64,000 nucleotides of DNA from Corallococcus interemptor (GCF_003668875.1 NZ_RAWM01000021.1:1-64000), one strand, 5' to 3'. Positions 34,192 to 43,606 are shown, counted from the stretch's first letter. Program-made: numbers and translations. Notes: a model not told the origin generated them from the sequence alone.

Positions 34192-35373
34192 TCAGACCCG
34201 CCCGGGGCGGTCAAGGCGATGCAGGTACGCGTCCAGCACGGTGCGCGCGTGCGCGCTCCAGGTGAAGCGCGCGGCCCGTGCGCGTCGCGTCTCCGGGGAT
34301 GGCGCGGGCACGCGGCCCGTGAGCAGCGCATCCACGGCTTCCGCCCATGCGGCCACGTCGCCCACCGGGCAGTACGTGCAGGCATCCGCGCCCACTTCGC
34401 GCAGCACCGGCAGGTCGCTGGCCACCACGGGGACGCCACATGCCAGCGCTTCGATGACGGGCAGGCCGAAGCCCTCCGCGTCACTGGGCACCAGCACCGC
34501 GCGGGCACGCCGGTACAGGCCCGCGAGCGTGGCCCGTTCCTGCCGGGGCGGTTGCAGCAGCGCGCCCTTCAAGCCGAGCCGTGCCACCTGGGCCTGTTGG
34601 GCCGCGTCCAGCTCGCCCCCCTGCTGCACCAGCATGAGGTCCGGGTGCCGGGTTCGCAGCGCCGCGAAGGTTTCAAAGAGCACGTCCAGGCGCTTGCGGC
34701 GGATGGCGCTGCCCACGTGCAGCAGGTACGGCCGGCCCTTCAACGGCGCGAGCACTGCGTCGCTGGCGTCTCCGGGAACCGGGGCGAGCTGGTACTCCGG
34801 CGAGACACCGTAGGGCGCCCAGACCAGCCGCTCGGGGGGAACCACGCCGTGCGTGAGCAGTTCGTCGCGGACCTGCTGCGTGCTGTGGAAGACGATGGCC
34901 GCGCGCTCCAGGCCCTTGAGCGTGGCGCGTGCCATCAAGCGGAACCACGTGGGGCGCGGTTCACGGTGCGGTTCCAGGACGGAGCGGAACGCATCCAGGT
35001 CATGGCAGAAGACGCCGGTGCGCTCCGCGGGCAGCGCGTGGACGAGCTGCGCGTAGGTGTGGTCCACGACGTGGAACGCATCGTGTCCCACACGCTCACG
35101 CAGCAGCCGCGCGGGATAGAGACCGAAGCGGGTGAGCAGCCGGTCCGTGTTGAAGGCGGCCTTGCGGCTGCCCACGCGGGGAAGGGTGCGCACGGCCTGC
35201 GGAATGGATGGGCGCACGCGGGTGACGGCGACCTCGGAGGGAAACGCCGCCAGTCCGTCCACGAGCGCTTCGCCCACCAGGTCCATGCTGGGCCAGCCCT
35301 CTTCGCGCGGATCCATCAGGACCTTCAGCCGCAAGGTGCTCACCTCAGGGCCCCTGCTTACGCCGCTGCTCAT
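34192..35373 (-). CDS. GT4-family glycosyltransferase
   Basis: 393 residues from the ATG at 35373, which overlaps the upstream gene by 29 bases. A GTG at 35343 just after that gene's stop (VSTLRLKVLMD) would give 383 residues and cannot be excluded. PYLLHVGSAIRRKRLDVLFETFA and PSDAEGFGLPVIEALACGVPVV identify GT4 (EX7E). The N-terminal LRLKVLMDPREEGWPSMDLVGEALVDGL is less typical. Cytoplasmic repeat-unit assembly is the likely role. Confidence 0.8.
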   Translation of the reverse strand: MSSGVSRGPEVSTLRLKVLMDPREEGWPSMDLVGEALVDGLAAFPSEVAVTRVRPSIPQAVRTLPRVGSRKAAFNTDRLLTRFGLYPARLLRERVGHDAFHVVDHTYAQLVHALPAERTGVFCHDLDAFRSVLEPHREPRPTWFRLMARATLKGLERAAIVFHSTQQVRDELLTHGVVPPERLVWAPYGVSPEYQLAPVPGDASDAVLAPLKGRPYLLHVGSAIRRKRLDVLFETFAALRTRHPDLMLVQQGGELDAAQQAQVARLGLKGALLQPPRQERATLAGLYRRARAVLVPSDAEGFGLPVIEALACGVPVVASDLPVLREVGADACTYCPVGDVAAWAEAVDALLTGRVPAPSPETRRARAARFTWSAHARTVLDAYLHRLDRPGRV

Positions 35374-37045
35374 GCATGCTCTCGAGCCATTCCATCGACT
35401 CCGATGCCTGGGAACTCACGGTGCCCACCCATCCCGGAGCCGGGGTCGTGTCCTGGAGCATCTCCCGGAGTGCCGGAAGCAGCGGCGGGTGCCCCGTATT
35501 GCCCAGGGCGTGAACCGCGCAGTAGCGCATCTCAGGCGAAGGGTCCTTCAACGCTTCAAGCAGGGCGTCGACCGCGACCTTGAACTCCACGGAGTCCGTT
35601 CTCACCTTCGGGAAGTTGTAGGCCAGGTACTCCGCGGCTTGACCACGGACCAGCGGCGCCTCCCGAACATCCTTGAGGATGCCGACCATGAGGTCCCACT
35701 GCGCGAGATGGCTGTGCCAGGTCAGCGCGTAGAGGATGGCGTGCCGATTGTCGACGCGCGTCTCCGCATCGAGGAATCGGAGCAGCGTGGGCGTGGTCGA
35801 CTTGTCATCGCACAGCAGCTTCGACGCCTTGACCATCGCGGTGCGATCGTCCCCCAGGAGGTCCTTCAGCGCGGCGTCACGCTGTTCTGGCGCCAGGGGC
35901 GTGTCGCTCACGGCGTTCCCAGTGCGACGCATCAGGTGCGCCACCGTGTGCTCCAGCGCGAACTGCTCACGGTAGACGCGGGCCGCACGCCTGCCCAGGG
36001 CCCGCCGTTCCTTGCTGTCCTCCAGCAGGTGCTCGGTGAGCGCCAGCAGCGCGGCGGGGGACGCATCGTCCGCGAGTGCCACGGGCAGATGGTCGCGCCA
36101 CAGCCGTTCGCTCAGGTGCCCGGTGTGGGTGACGATGGGCATCCTCAGGCCCAGGCCGGCCATCGCGCTGCTGCGCCGGGCGCTGATGCCATCCGGGTAC
36201 GGCTGCAACATCACGTCCGCCGCACGCAGGTGCGCGGCCACGGCCTCCGGTCCCAGTCCGTCCCTCGCATGGAGCCTGCGAGCCAGCGCGGGATGCTTGC
36301 GCGAGAGCGCGTCACTCCACCCCTGACTGCCCCGGCCCAGCAGCAGCGCCTGCCTCCGCTCATCCCGCTGCAACAGCGGCACGAGCACCGCCTCCAGCGT
36401 ACCCGCGATGGCCCCACCATACGTGCCGAAGTGCGCCACCGTCGGGCCATCGCCCAGCGTACCCCGCACCGCGCGCACTGCCTCCTCCGGCACGTCGAGG
36501 GGCAGGGGACTGGGGATGGGACACCACCGGGCCTGGCTGCGCAGGGGCTCGGGCAGATGCTCCGCCCAGGTGGGGATGGACACGTACGCGCGCTCCACTC
36601 CGAGCGCCAGCGTGCGCAGCATCACCCGCGTGACCCCCGCGAGCACCTGGTGCTTCCACGGCGCGCGCGGGCTCCACGGGTACACCGCCTCATGGATGAA
36701 CAGCTCGCGTTCGTCCTGCCGCCTCGCGGCGAACCAGGCGCAGAACGGCACGTTCATCGCCTTCAGGCCGAACGCCTGCGGCACGTACAGGAGCAGCAGC
36801 CTCCGAGGAGCGGGCGTCGCATCCAGCTCACGCGTCAGACGCACCAACCCCGGCGGGGTGAAGAGGCCGGGCCACCGGTGCACCGTCACACCCTGATCAT
36901 CCGTGACGCCCTCGGCGCCAGGGGTCCAGACGTGCACCGTCTCCCCCGCGTTCACCAACGCGTGGGCGATGCTCCGGGTGTGGTCGGAGACGCCCCCAGG
37001 AGCCGGCGGATACTCACCTGTCAGCAGGTGCCACGCAGGGCTCAT
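35345..37045 (-). CDS. Glycosyltransferase fused to C-terminal HEAT-repeat domain
   Basis: 566 residues. Residues 1-365 are GT4-like: LLTGEYPPAPGGVSDHTRSIAHAL at the N-terminus, HFGTYGGAIAGTLEAVL and QPYPDGISARRSSAMAGLGLRMPIV in the donor half. After residue about 370 a helical-repeat region of about 195 residues follows. It has HEAT/PBS-lyase-like units such as APLVRGQAAEYLAYNFP and DPSPEMRYCAVHALGNTG, then LLPALREML. Base composition of the repeat half is slightly less GC-rich. The frame is continuous, with no sign of sequencing error. The stop falls 29 bases inside the next gene, and the ATG overlaps the wzx stop (ATGA). The HEAT part may bind partner enzymes; that is inference. Confidence 0.78.
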   Translation of the reverse strand: MSPAWHLLTGEYPPAPGGVSDHTRSIAHALVNAGETVHVWTPGAEGVTDDQGVTVHRWPGLFTPPGLVRLTRELDATPAPRRLLLLYVPQAFGLKAMNVPFCAWFAARRQDERELFIHEAVYPWSPRAPWKHQVLAGVTRVMLRTLALGVERAYVSIPTWAEHLPEPLRSQARWCPIPSPLPLDVPEEAVRAVRGTLGDGPTVAHFGTYGGAIAGTLEAVLVPLLQRDERRQALLLGRGSQGWSDALSRKHPALARRLHARDGLGPEAVAAHLRAADVMLQPYPDGISARRSSAMAGLGLRMPIVTHTGHLSERLWRDHLPVALADDASPAALLALTEHLLEDSKERRALGRRAARVYREQFALEHTVAHLMRRTGNAVSDTPLAPEQRDAALKDLLGDDRTAMVKASKLLCDDKSTTPTLLRFLDAETRVDNRHAILYALTWHSHLAQWDLMVGILKDVREAPLVRGQAAEYLAYNFPKVRTDSVEFKVAVDALLEALKDPSPEMRYCAVHALGNTGHPPLLPALREMLQDTTPAPGWVGTVSSQASESMEWLESMHEQRRKQGP

Positions 37046-38559
37046 GGAGGTGCCCGCCTCGCGCGCAGGTGCTGGACCAGGGCGCGCAGCTCTCCCAGCA
37101 ACGACAGGCCGCGCCGCGTGGTCTCACGCGCGAGCACCAGCACGGTCAGCAGCCCCGCCGCCACCAGCGCCTGCACGAGCAGCCCGTCCTGTCCCATCGC
37201 GAGCCGCGAACAGCCCACCGCGAGCGCGAGCAGCGCGCCCACCGTGAGGAACGGCTCCATGACCTCGAACTCGAGCCGCGACAGGTGCGGGTTGCGGCGG
37301 GCCACCAGCCGCGCCGTGAACCACAGCTCCGTGAGCGTCACGGCCGTCGCGCTCACCCCGACGCCCACGATGCCCCAATGCATCACCGCCAGCGCTCCCA
37401 GGCCAAAGCGCAGCAGGCTCCCTGCGGTGGCCACGTACATCCGCTCCCGCGCGTGACCGCTGGCGTGCTGCTGGGAGTTCAGCAGGCCCTGCACCGCCAG
37501 CATCGACGCCTCGATGGTGAACCACTGCACCAGCGTGGACGCGAGGCTCCAGCGCTCACCGAAGACCACCGGGATGAAGGGCGGCAGCGCGATGACGCCG
37601 AAGGGAATGGCCAGGCACAGGACCGCGCTTACGCGCCGGATGGACGTGCGCAGGTAGTCCGCCAACGCGGCCGCGTCCTCCTGCATGCGGCTGTACGCCG
37701 GATACGCGACGCGGGTGAGGACGCTGCTCACCGCCAGCGGCACGGAGGCCAGCGCGGTCGCCCAGTTCACCAGGCCCACCCCGTCCTTGCCCTCCATGCG
37801 CCCCACCACGAGCGGAATCCAACCCTGGAGCACCGCGGGGATGAGGCCCGTGAGCTGGAACCAGATGCCGAAGGACAAGAGCCGCTTCACGATGTCCCAG
37901 CGGAACGTGCCCTGGGGCCGCCAGCCCGCCGCCGCCCAGAACAGCACCATGCCCACCGCGCCCCGCACCAGCCCGCCGCCGATGAGCGACCACGCTCCGA
38001 AGTGCAAGGAGGCCAGCAGGATGCTGCCCGCCGTCTGCGCCACGCTCTCGATGAGCTCGATGCGCGCGAGCGTCGGGAAGCGCAGCTGCCGCTCCAGCAT
38101 CATGATGGGAATGACGCGCAGCGAGTGGAAGAACAGGCCCACCGCCATCGTGCCCACCATGGCCGCGCCCGAAGGCCCCAGCTCGTAGGTGCGCGACAGC
38201 CACGGCGCGAGCAGCACGATGACGCCCACGATGAAGACGGTGAACGCCTGGTGGCTCCAGAAGGCGGAGGTGATTTCGTCCTGCGTGGGTTCGTGCTGCT
38301 GGCGCACCAGCGAGGCGCTGAGCCCCAGGTCCCCCAGGAACGCGCCCATCGCGGAGGTGAAGGCGACGATGGCGAACACGCCATAGTCCCCGGGGAACAG
38401 CAGACGCGACAGGGTGAGTGAGCTCACCACGCGCAGGCCCAGCGAGCCGACCGTCCGCAGGAGCAGGGCGATGATGGAGCGCTGTGCGCGGACCTTCACG
38501 TCCGACATGCCCAGGGGCGGAGCGTCGGCGTCCGGCGCGGAAGGGGAACGGCTGCTCAT
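37042..38559 (-). CDS. wzx: Wzx-type polysaccharide flippase (PST family)
   Basis: 505 residues with about 14 hydrophobic segments, typical of MOP-superfamily flippases that move lipid-linked repeat units across the inner membrane. The frame is open upstream, but the ATG at 38559 gives the expected short cytoplasmic start; FPGDYGVFAIVAFTSAMGAFLGDLGLSASLV, near residue 60, is the PST/Wzx hallmark. It heads a leftward operon of four glycosyltransferases. Position agrees with my memory of wzxB in the M. xanthus BPS locus (inference). A weak TATAGG-type sequence near 38570-38575 on the minus strand lacks a good -35. Confidence 0.85.
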   Translation of the reverse strand: MSSRSPSAPDADAPPLGMSDVKVRAQRSIIALLLRTVGSLGLRVVSSLTLSRLLFPGDYGVFAIVAFTSAMGAFLGDLGLSASLVRQQHEPTQDEITSAFWSHQAFTVFIVGVIVLLAPWLSRTYELGPSGAAMVGTMAVGLFFHSLRVIPIMMLERQLRFPTLARIELIESVAQTAGSILLASLHFGAWSLIGGGLVRGAVGMVLFWAAAGWRPQGTFRWDIVKRLLSFGIWFQLTGLIPAVLQGWIPLVVGRMEGKDGVGLVNWATALASVPLAVSSVLTRVAYPAYSRMQEDAAALADYLRTSIRRVSAVLCLAIPFGVIALPPFIPVVFGERWSLASTLVQWFTIEASMLAVQGLLNSQQHASGHARERMYVATAGSLLRFGLGALAVMHWGIVGVGVSATAVTLTELWFTARLVARRNPHLSRLEFEVMEPFLTVGALLALAVGCSRLAMGQDGLLVQALVAAGLLTVLVLARETTRRGLSLLGELRALVQHLRARRAPP

Positions 38560-38759
38560 TCCGGCGAAGCCTATATGCGCGCCCGCCTCCGGCGAACAGG
38601 GGGCAGGAGGAGGCAGGGTGCTCCGTGCCCGGAGAGGAGGGCCCGCATGCAGCCCCGTGGGGCGGGCGGGCGGACACGGGCGTGTCTGGCACGGCGGCAC
38701 GGGCCGGGGCCTCACTGCGCAGATTGTCCCGCGAGCGAACCGAACCACGGGAGCACCAC

Positions 38760-39788
38760 ATGGCCGAGGCTTCAGCGAAGAACGGGCACCGCGCGGGGAA
38801 CGGGTCGCGCAGCGACAGGGCCCGCATCTGGGGAGGTATCGACCTGGGCGGCACGAAGATCGAAGCCGTCATCGTGGACGCGCGCGGCGACGTGCTGGGC
38901 CGGGCCCGCCACGCGACCCCCACGGCGGGCGGTCCGGGCGAGGTGGTGAAGGAGCTCTACGCCTCGTTGGGCGAGGCCGCGCAGTCCGTGGGCATCGAGC
39001 CCGCGAGGCTCGCGGGCGTGGGCGTGGGCGTGCCCGGGGCGGTGGACGCGAACCGCGGCACGCTCTCCCACACGAGCAACGTGGCGGGCGGCTGGGACGC
39101 GCCCTATCCCCTGGCGTCGGACCTGGGCGACCTGGTGGGCGGCGGCAAGGTGGTGCTGGGCAACGACGTCCAGGTGGCCGTCGCGGCCGAGTACAAGCTG
39201 GGCGCGGGCCGCGACCACCGCTCCGTGCTGGGCGTGTGGTGGGGCACGGGCGTGGGCGGCGGCCTGGTGCTCAACGGCGTGCCGTGGCGCGGGCAGGGCT
39301 CCGCCGGAGAGATTGGCCACATGGTGGTGAAGCCGGACGGCGCACGCTGCGGCTGCGGCCGGCGCGGCTGCCTGGAGGCCTACGCGGGGCGCGCGTGCAT
39401 GGAGCGCAAGGCGCGCTCGGCGGCGAAGAAGGGGGAGAAGACAATCCTCTTCGACATCATGCGCGACAAGAAGCGCACGCGCCTGTCCAGCAGCGTCTGG
39501 GCGAGCGCGCTGAAGCAGAAGGATCCGCTGGCCACGCGGCTCATCGAACGGGCCATCAAGATGCTGGGCGTGGCCATCGCCTCCGTCATCAACCTGCTGG
39601 ACGTGGAGGCCGTCGTCATCGGCGGCGGGCTGGGGTCCCGGCTGGGGCCCATCTACATGGGCCACCTCCAGGACGCCATGCAGCCGCACCTGTTCATCAC
39701 GGAGCGCAAGCCCGTGATGCGCATCGCCGAGCTGGGCGACCTGTCCGGCGCCATCGGGGCGGCGCTGCTCGCGGGCCCGCGGATGTAA
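38760..39788 (+). CDS. ROK-family glucokinase
   Basis: 342 residues. The ATG at 38760 begins MAEASAKNGHRAGNG, a short polar extension before the ATP-binding GIDLGGTKIEAVIVD. LGNDVQVAVAAEYKLGAG carries the catalytic Asp. GTGVGGGLVLNG and GEIGHMVV follow, and CGCGRRGCLEAYAG (about 197-210) is the ROK zinc motif CxCGxxGCxE. An insertion with Lys/Arg (SAAKKGEKTILFDIMRDKKRTR) is seen after it. The likely reaction is ATP-dependent 6-phosphorylation of glucose or a related sugar, feeding UDP-glucose synthesis for the locus. Divergent from wzx over 200 bases. Confidence 0.85.
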   Translation: MAEASAKNGHRAGNGSRSDRARIWGGIDLGGTKIEAVIVDARGDVLGRARHATPTAGGPGEVVKELYASLGEAAQSVGIEPARLAGVGVGVPGAVDANRGTLSHTSNVAGGWDAPYPLASDLGDLVGGGKVVLGNDVQVAVAAEYKLGAGRDHRSVLGVWWGTGVGGGLVLNGVPWRGQGSAGEIGHMVVKPDGARCGCGRRGCLEAYAGRACMERKARSAAKKGEKTILFDIMRDKKRTRLSSSVWASALKQKDPLATRLIERAIKMLGVAIASVINLLDVEAVVIGGGLGSRLGPIYMGHLQDAMQPHLFITERKPVMRIAELGDLSGAIGAALLAGPRM

Positions 39789-39925
39789 GGCCTGGAGGAC
39801 TCACCTGGCCCGACATCGCCGCCCGTGCCAGCAAGGAGGCAGGCGGGTCGTGACGCATCCGCGACGCCGGGACATTGACGCGCTGCTTCGGTGGCCGTCA
39901 CGATGCGGGTGGACGCTCTTCTCGC

Positions 39926-41416
39926 ATGGTCACCCTCTTCGTCGCCTTCCTCGTGTCGCTCCTCGTGGCGCTGGTGCTCACGTGGCGCGTGCGCGAGCGC
40001 GCGCTGGCGTGGGGCTGGTTGGACGCGGCGAACTCCAGCCGCAAGGTGCACGTGCGGCCCGTCCCGCGGCTGGGCGGCATCGGCATCGTGGGGGGCTTCT
40101 TCGCGCCGCTGTGCGCGCTGTTCCTCGTGGACTCGGGCGTCGGGGACCAGTTCGTCTCGCAGACGTCGCTCATCGTGGGCCTCTTCGTGGGCGGCGCCAT
40201 CATCGCGGGGCTGGGCTTCTACGACGACCTCAAGGGCGCGGGCGCGAAGCTGAAGTTCTCCGTGCAGTTCGCGGTGGCGCTGGGCCTGTACGCCATTGGC
40301 TTCCGCATTGAAGTGCTGGCCAACCCCTTCGGCGCGGAGCTGGCGCTGGGGTTCTTGAGCCTGCCCTTGACGGTGCTGTGGGTGGTGGGCGTCATCAACG
40401 CGCTCAACCTCATCGACGGGCTGGACGGGCTGGCGGGCGGCGTCGCGTTCTTCGGCGTGGGCACCCACTTCCTGCTCGCGCTGATGCGCGGGGACGTGCT
40501 GCTGTGCCTGCTGATGGTGGCGCTCGCGGGCGCCATCCTCGGGTTCCTCGTCTTCAACTTCAACCCGGCCTCCATCTTCATGGGGGACACGGGCAGCATG
40601 TTCCTGGGCTTCGTGCTGGCGGCCGTCTCCATCAAGACGTCGTCGAAGAGCGGCACCGCGGTGGCGCTGCTGGTGCCGGTGATGGCGCTGGGCCTGCCCA
40701 TCATGGACACGCTGCTGGCCATGGTGCGCCGCTCGCTGTTGGGCAGACCCATGTTCAGCGCGGACAAGGAGCACATCCACCACCGGCTGATGAGCCGCCT
40801 CTTCCTGTCCCACCGCACCACGGTGCTGGTGCTCTACGCGCTGTGCACGCTGTTCATGGTCACCGCGCTGGCGCTCAACTTCGCCAACAGCATGCAGAGC
40901 GCGCTGCTGCTCAGCGGCGTGGGCGTGGTCATCATGGTGCTGATGCGCAAGCTGGGCTACCTGGACATGCTGCGCCACATGGACGTCGTCCAGCAGACGC
41001 GCCAGCGCAACCTGGAGCTGCGCTCGCTGGTGCGCTCCGTCACCTCGGCGGTGCGCTCGGCCGGTTCGTTCCAGGAGGTGTGGAACGCCGTGCGTCCGCT
41101 GTCCCAGGGCCTGAGCCTGTCCGCGCTGGAGCTGCGCCTGCGCCGCCCGCATGAGGACGTGGGCGCGGGCGTCGTCTTCGAGTCCCAGCACCCGCAGGCC
41201 GGCGCCGCGTCCGCGCTGGAGGTGCGCCTGGACGTGAAGGAGGAGGACGTGGCGCTCGGCGCGCTGCGCCTGGTCTGGCGCGACGGCCGGGCCGCCATCG
41301 ACCGGGACGAGGAGCTGGCGCTGGAGGTCGTCGCGGACGCGGTGGCGGAGCGGGTGGGGCAGCTCGTGGCGCTGGAGGCCGCGGAGCCCCAGCGCATCAT
41401 CGCGCTCCGGCGGTGA
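39926..41416 (+). CDS. WecA/TagO-like undecaprenyl-phosphate sugar-1-phosphate transferase with C-terminal extension
   Basis: 496 residues. The ATG at 39926 starts directly at TM1 (MVTLFVAFLVSLLVALVLTW). PNPT-family motifs are all present: LGGIGIVGG, GFYDDLKGAG (DD pair), NALNLIDGLDGLAGG, FMGDTGSM and HIHHRL (the HxHH of WecA-type enzymes). About 10-11 hydrophobic segments end near residue 345. A soluble tail of about 150 residues follows (LRSLVRSVTSAVRSAGSFQEVWNAVRPLSQG, DRDEELALEVVADAVAERVG), resembling a GAF-like sensor fold or a regulatory tail. The enzyme probably starts repeat-unit synthesis by loading HexNAc-1-P onto undecaprenyl phosphate. The ribosome site is weak. Confidence 0.83.
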   Translation: MVTLFVAFLVSLLVALVLTWRVRERALAWGWLDAANSSRKVHVRPVPRLGGIGIVGGFFAPLCALFLVDSGVGDQFVSQTSLIVGLFVGGAIIAGLGFYDDLKGAGAKLKFSVQFAVALGLYAIGFRIEVLANPFGAELALGFLSLPLTVLWVVGVINALNLIDGLDGLAGGVAFFGVGTHFLLALMRGDVLLCLLMVALAGAILGFLVFNFNPASIFMGDTGSMFLGFVLAAVSIKTSSKSGTAVALLVPVMALGLPIMDTLLAMVRRSLLGRPMFSADKEHIHHRLMSRLFLSHRTTVLVLYALCTLFMVTALALNFANSMQSALLLSGVGVVIMVLMRKLGYLDMLRHMDVVQQTRQRNLELRSLVRSVTSAVRSAGSFQEVWNAVRPLSQGLSLSALELRLRRPHEDVGAGVVFESQHPQAGAASALEVRLDVKEEDVALGALRLVWRDGRAAIDRDEELALEVVADAVAERVGQLVALEAAEPQRIIALRR

Positions 41417-41420
41417 GCCC

Positions 41421-42491
41421 ATGACCGCCTCTGCGGACCTGCTGACCCTGCTTTACGCGTGGCCAGAAGTGCCGGACGCTCCCGGGCCCTCGGATGAAGG
41501 CGCCTGCGACGCGCTGGTGAAGGCCGCCGTGCGGCACGGGCTGGCGGGCTTCGTCGAGCACGCGCTCGCGAAGGCGGACTGGCCGCTGACCCCGGACGCG
41601 GCCGCGCTCCTGTCGCGCGAGGCCCGGATGAGCGCGGCGCGGGTCCTGCGCGTGCGCTCGCTGTTGTCGCGCAGCCTCGCGGCGCTGTCGGCGCCAGGCG
41701 TGACGCCGGTGCTGCTCAAGGGCTACGGGCTGGCGCGCAGGCTCTACCCGGAGCCGCTCCAGCGCGCGACGAACGACGTGGACCTGCTGGTGCCGCGCGC
41801 GCGGATGCTGTGCGCCGTGCACGCGCTGGAGGGCATGGGGCTCACCACCCAGGCCGGCGAGGTGGACCGGGACGACGCGCACCACGTGGAGCTCACCGGA
41901 CCGGACGGGCTGGTGGAGCTGCACTACCGCGCGCTCGCGGGCTACGGCCTGGCGCTGGAGGGCGACGCGCTGGTGGCGCGCGCCGTGGACGCGACGCTGG
42001 ACGGCCACCCCGTGCGCTACCTGTGCCCGGAGGACGAGGCCGTGTACCTGTCCCTGCACGCGAGCAACCACCTGCTGCAGCGGCTGGCCTGGCTGTTCGA
42101 CCTGAAGCTGCTGGCGCGGGCGCACCCCCGGCTGGACTGGGACCGCGTGGTGACGCGCGCGCGGCGGACCGGGCTGCCCCATCTGGTCTGGTACGCGTGG
42201 GACGCGGCTCGGCGGCTGCTGGACGCGCCCGTGCCCGGGTGGGTGCTCAAGGCGCTGGCGCCTCCCCGGTGGCAGCGCGCGCTGGCGACGCGGCTGTTCT
42301 CCGGGCCCCGGCTGGTGGACGCGGAGCTGGCGAGGAACAAGCCGGCGTGGGTCGCCGCGAAGCTGGCCCTCGCGCCCCGGGCCGGGCCCATGGTGGCGTA
42401 CGCGCTCCGGCGGCTGCGGGGGCCGCCGCCCGGGACGGGAGCGGAGCCAGGGGCCCCACGGCCCGTCCGGCCGCCTGCTGGAAGACGGTGA
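41421..42491 (+). CDS. NTP_transf_5-type nucleotidyltransferase family protein
   Basis: 356 residues, 4 bases after the preceding stop. The segment LLKGYGLARRLYPEPLQRATNDVDLLV carries Lys100 and the Asp119-Val-Asp121 pair of the nucleotidyltransferase fold in Pfam NTP_transf_5 (minimal nucleotidyltransferase-like). VELHYRALAGYGL follows, as in the family. The C-terminus is Pro/Gly/Arg-rich. Substrate and reaction are not established for this family; members often occur in polysaccharide or peptide-modification loci. Most likely cytoplasmic and co-transcribed with the WecA-like gene. Confidence 0.7.
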   Translation: MTASADLLTLLYAWPEVPDAPGPSDEGACDALVKAAVRHGLAGFVEHALAKADWPLTPDAAALLSREARMSAARVLRVRSLLSRSLAALSAPGVTPVLLKGYGLARRLYPEPLQRATNDVDLLVPRARMLCAVHALEGMGLTTQAGEVDRDDAHHVELTGPDGLVELHYRALAGYGLALEGDALVARAVDATLDGHPVRYLCPEDEAVYLSLHASNHLLQRLAWLFDLKLLARAHPRLDWDRVVTRARRTGLPHLVWYAWDAARRLLDAPVPGWVLKALAPPRWQRALATRLFSGPRLVDAELARNKPAWVAAKLALAPRAGPMVAYALRRLRGPPPGTGAEPGAPRPVRPPAGRR

Positions 42492-42530
42492 TTGCGGCGG
42501 GCGGGCCCGGCCCATTAAAGGTGCCGCACC

Positions 42531-43502
42531 ATGGCGCCCAGCCTCCTCGACACCTTCCGGGTCCTGTCCTCCTTCGAGCCCCCGCGCGGCAAGCTGCGCG
42601 GCGCGCCGTGGGAGGCCTACGTCGACTGGGCCATCTCGCAGGGACTGGCGCCGCTCGCGGCGTACAACCTGGAGTACCGCATGGGCGGCGGCGAGGCGCC
42701 CGAGTGGGCCCGCGACCGGATGATGTCCATCTACACCGGCTCCGTGAACGACAACGTCATGAAGCTGGTGCACTTCAAGCGCATCGTGGACCAGCTGGAG
42801 GGCCGCAAGATCCTCCTCCTGGGCGGCGCGGCCTTCGCGGAGGCGCTCTATCCGCACGTGGGCTTCCGGCCCGTGCTGGACATCCAGGTGCTGGTGCGCC
42901 GCATGGACGTGGACGGCTTCGCCGGCTACCTGTCCAACCACGAGTTCGTCCCGGAGCCGGACTCCACGAACAGCGGCGCCGCCCGCGTCGTGTCCGACGG
43001 CCGCACCCCCATCCACATCTACGCGGACGTGCTGGGCGCGAACCGACGTGAGCAGTTGGCCGGCATCTTCGAGCGCGCCAAACCCATGAAGGTCTACGGC
43101 CAGTCCGTCTTCCGCCCGGAGCTGGAGGACGCGCTGTTGCTCACCGCGTTGGACCAGGCCCACCACGGGTATGACGTGCCGTGGCTGTCCTTCGTGGACC
43201 TGCGCGAGCTCATCACCGGCGCCACCTGGATGGGCGGCGTGTACTCGCGCCCGCTGGACGTGCCGGCGCTGCTCTCACGCGCGGAGGCGTTCGGCCTGGA
43301 GCGCGCCCTCTACACGTCGCTGGCCATCGTGGCGCGGCTGTTCCCGGACGCGGAAGCGCAGGCCACCGCCGCCTTCCCGCCGCTGCGCCGCGCGACCCGT
43401 GAGCTGCTGGACCGGGGCGTGGTGGGTCCGGTGAGCACCCCTGGACGTTCATCCGCCCTGCGGGGTGTGGATCGACTGCGGCGCCTCCTCACGGGGCGAT
43501 AA
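42531..43502 (+). CDS. NTP_transf_5 paralogue with degenerate active site
   Basis: 323 residues, ATG at 42531 after AAAGG. The sequence follows the same layout as the previous gene: helical N-terminus, ILLLGGAAFAEALYPH, RPVLDIQVLV, then IHIYADVLGANRREQL. The family Lys of LLKG is Gly98, and the second metal Asp of DVD is Gln119 (Asp117-Ile-Gln119). Nucleotidyl transfer is therefore unlikely unless other ligands substitute. A structural or regulatory partner of the active paralogue is one possibility. Remote similarity is judged by eye. Confidence 0.6.
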   Translation: MAPSLLDTFRVLSSFEPPRGKLRGAPWEAYVDWAISQGLAPLAAYNLEYRMGGGEAPEWARDRMMSIYTGSVNDNVMKLVHFKRIVDQLEGRKILLLGGAAFAEALYPHVGFRPVLDIQVLVRRMDVDGFAGYLSNHEFVPEPDSTNSGAARVVSDGRTPIHIYADVLGANRREQLAGIFERAKPMKVYGQSVFRPELEDALLLTALDQAHHGYDVPWLSFVDLRELITGATWMGGVYSRPLDVPALLSRAEAFGLERALYTSLAIVARLFPDAEAQATAAFPPLRRATRELLDRGVVGPVSTPGRSSALRGVDRLRRLLTGR

Positions 43503-43606
43503 GCCTGTCTGGTCGCTCTGCGTCCTGCGCGCCCGGGCTTTCTTTCGGTGCGCGGGTCGGCGTATGAGTTCATGACGCCACCTGTCGAAACCAGGACACT
43601 TAAAGA

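Noticed and set aside
38680-38700. TGGCACGGCGGCACGG in the wzx/glucokinase gap as a sigma-54 promoter
   Set aside because: The -24 part matches but there is no TTGC at the -12 position.
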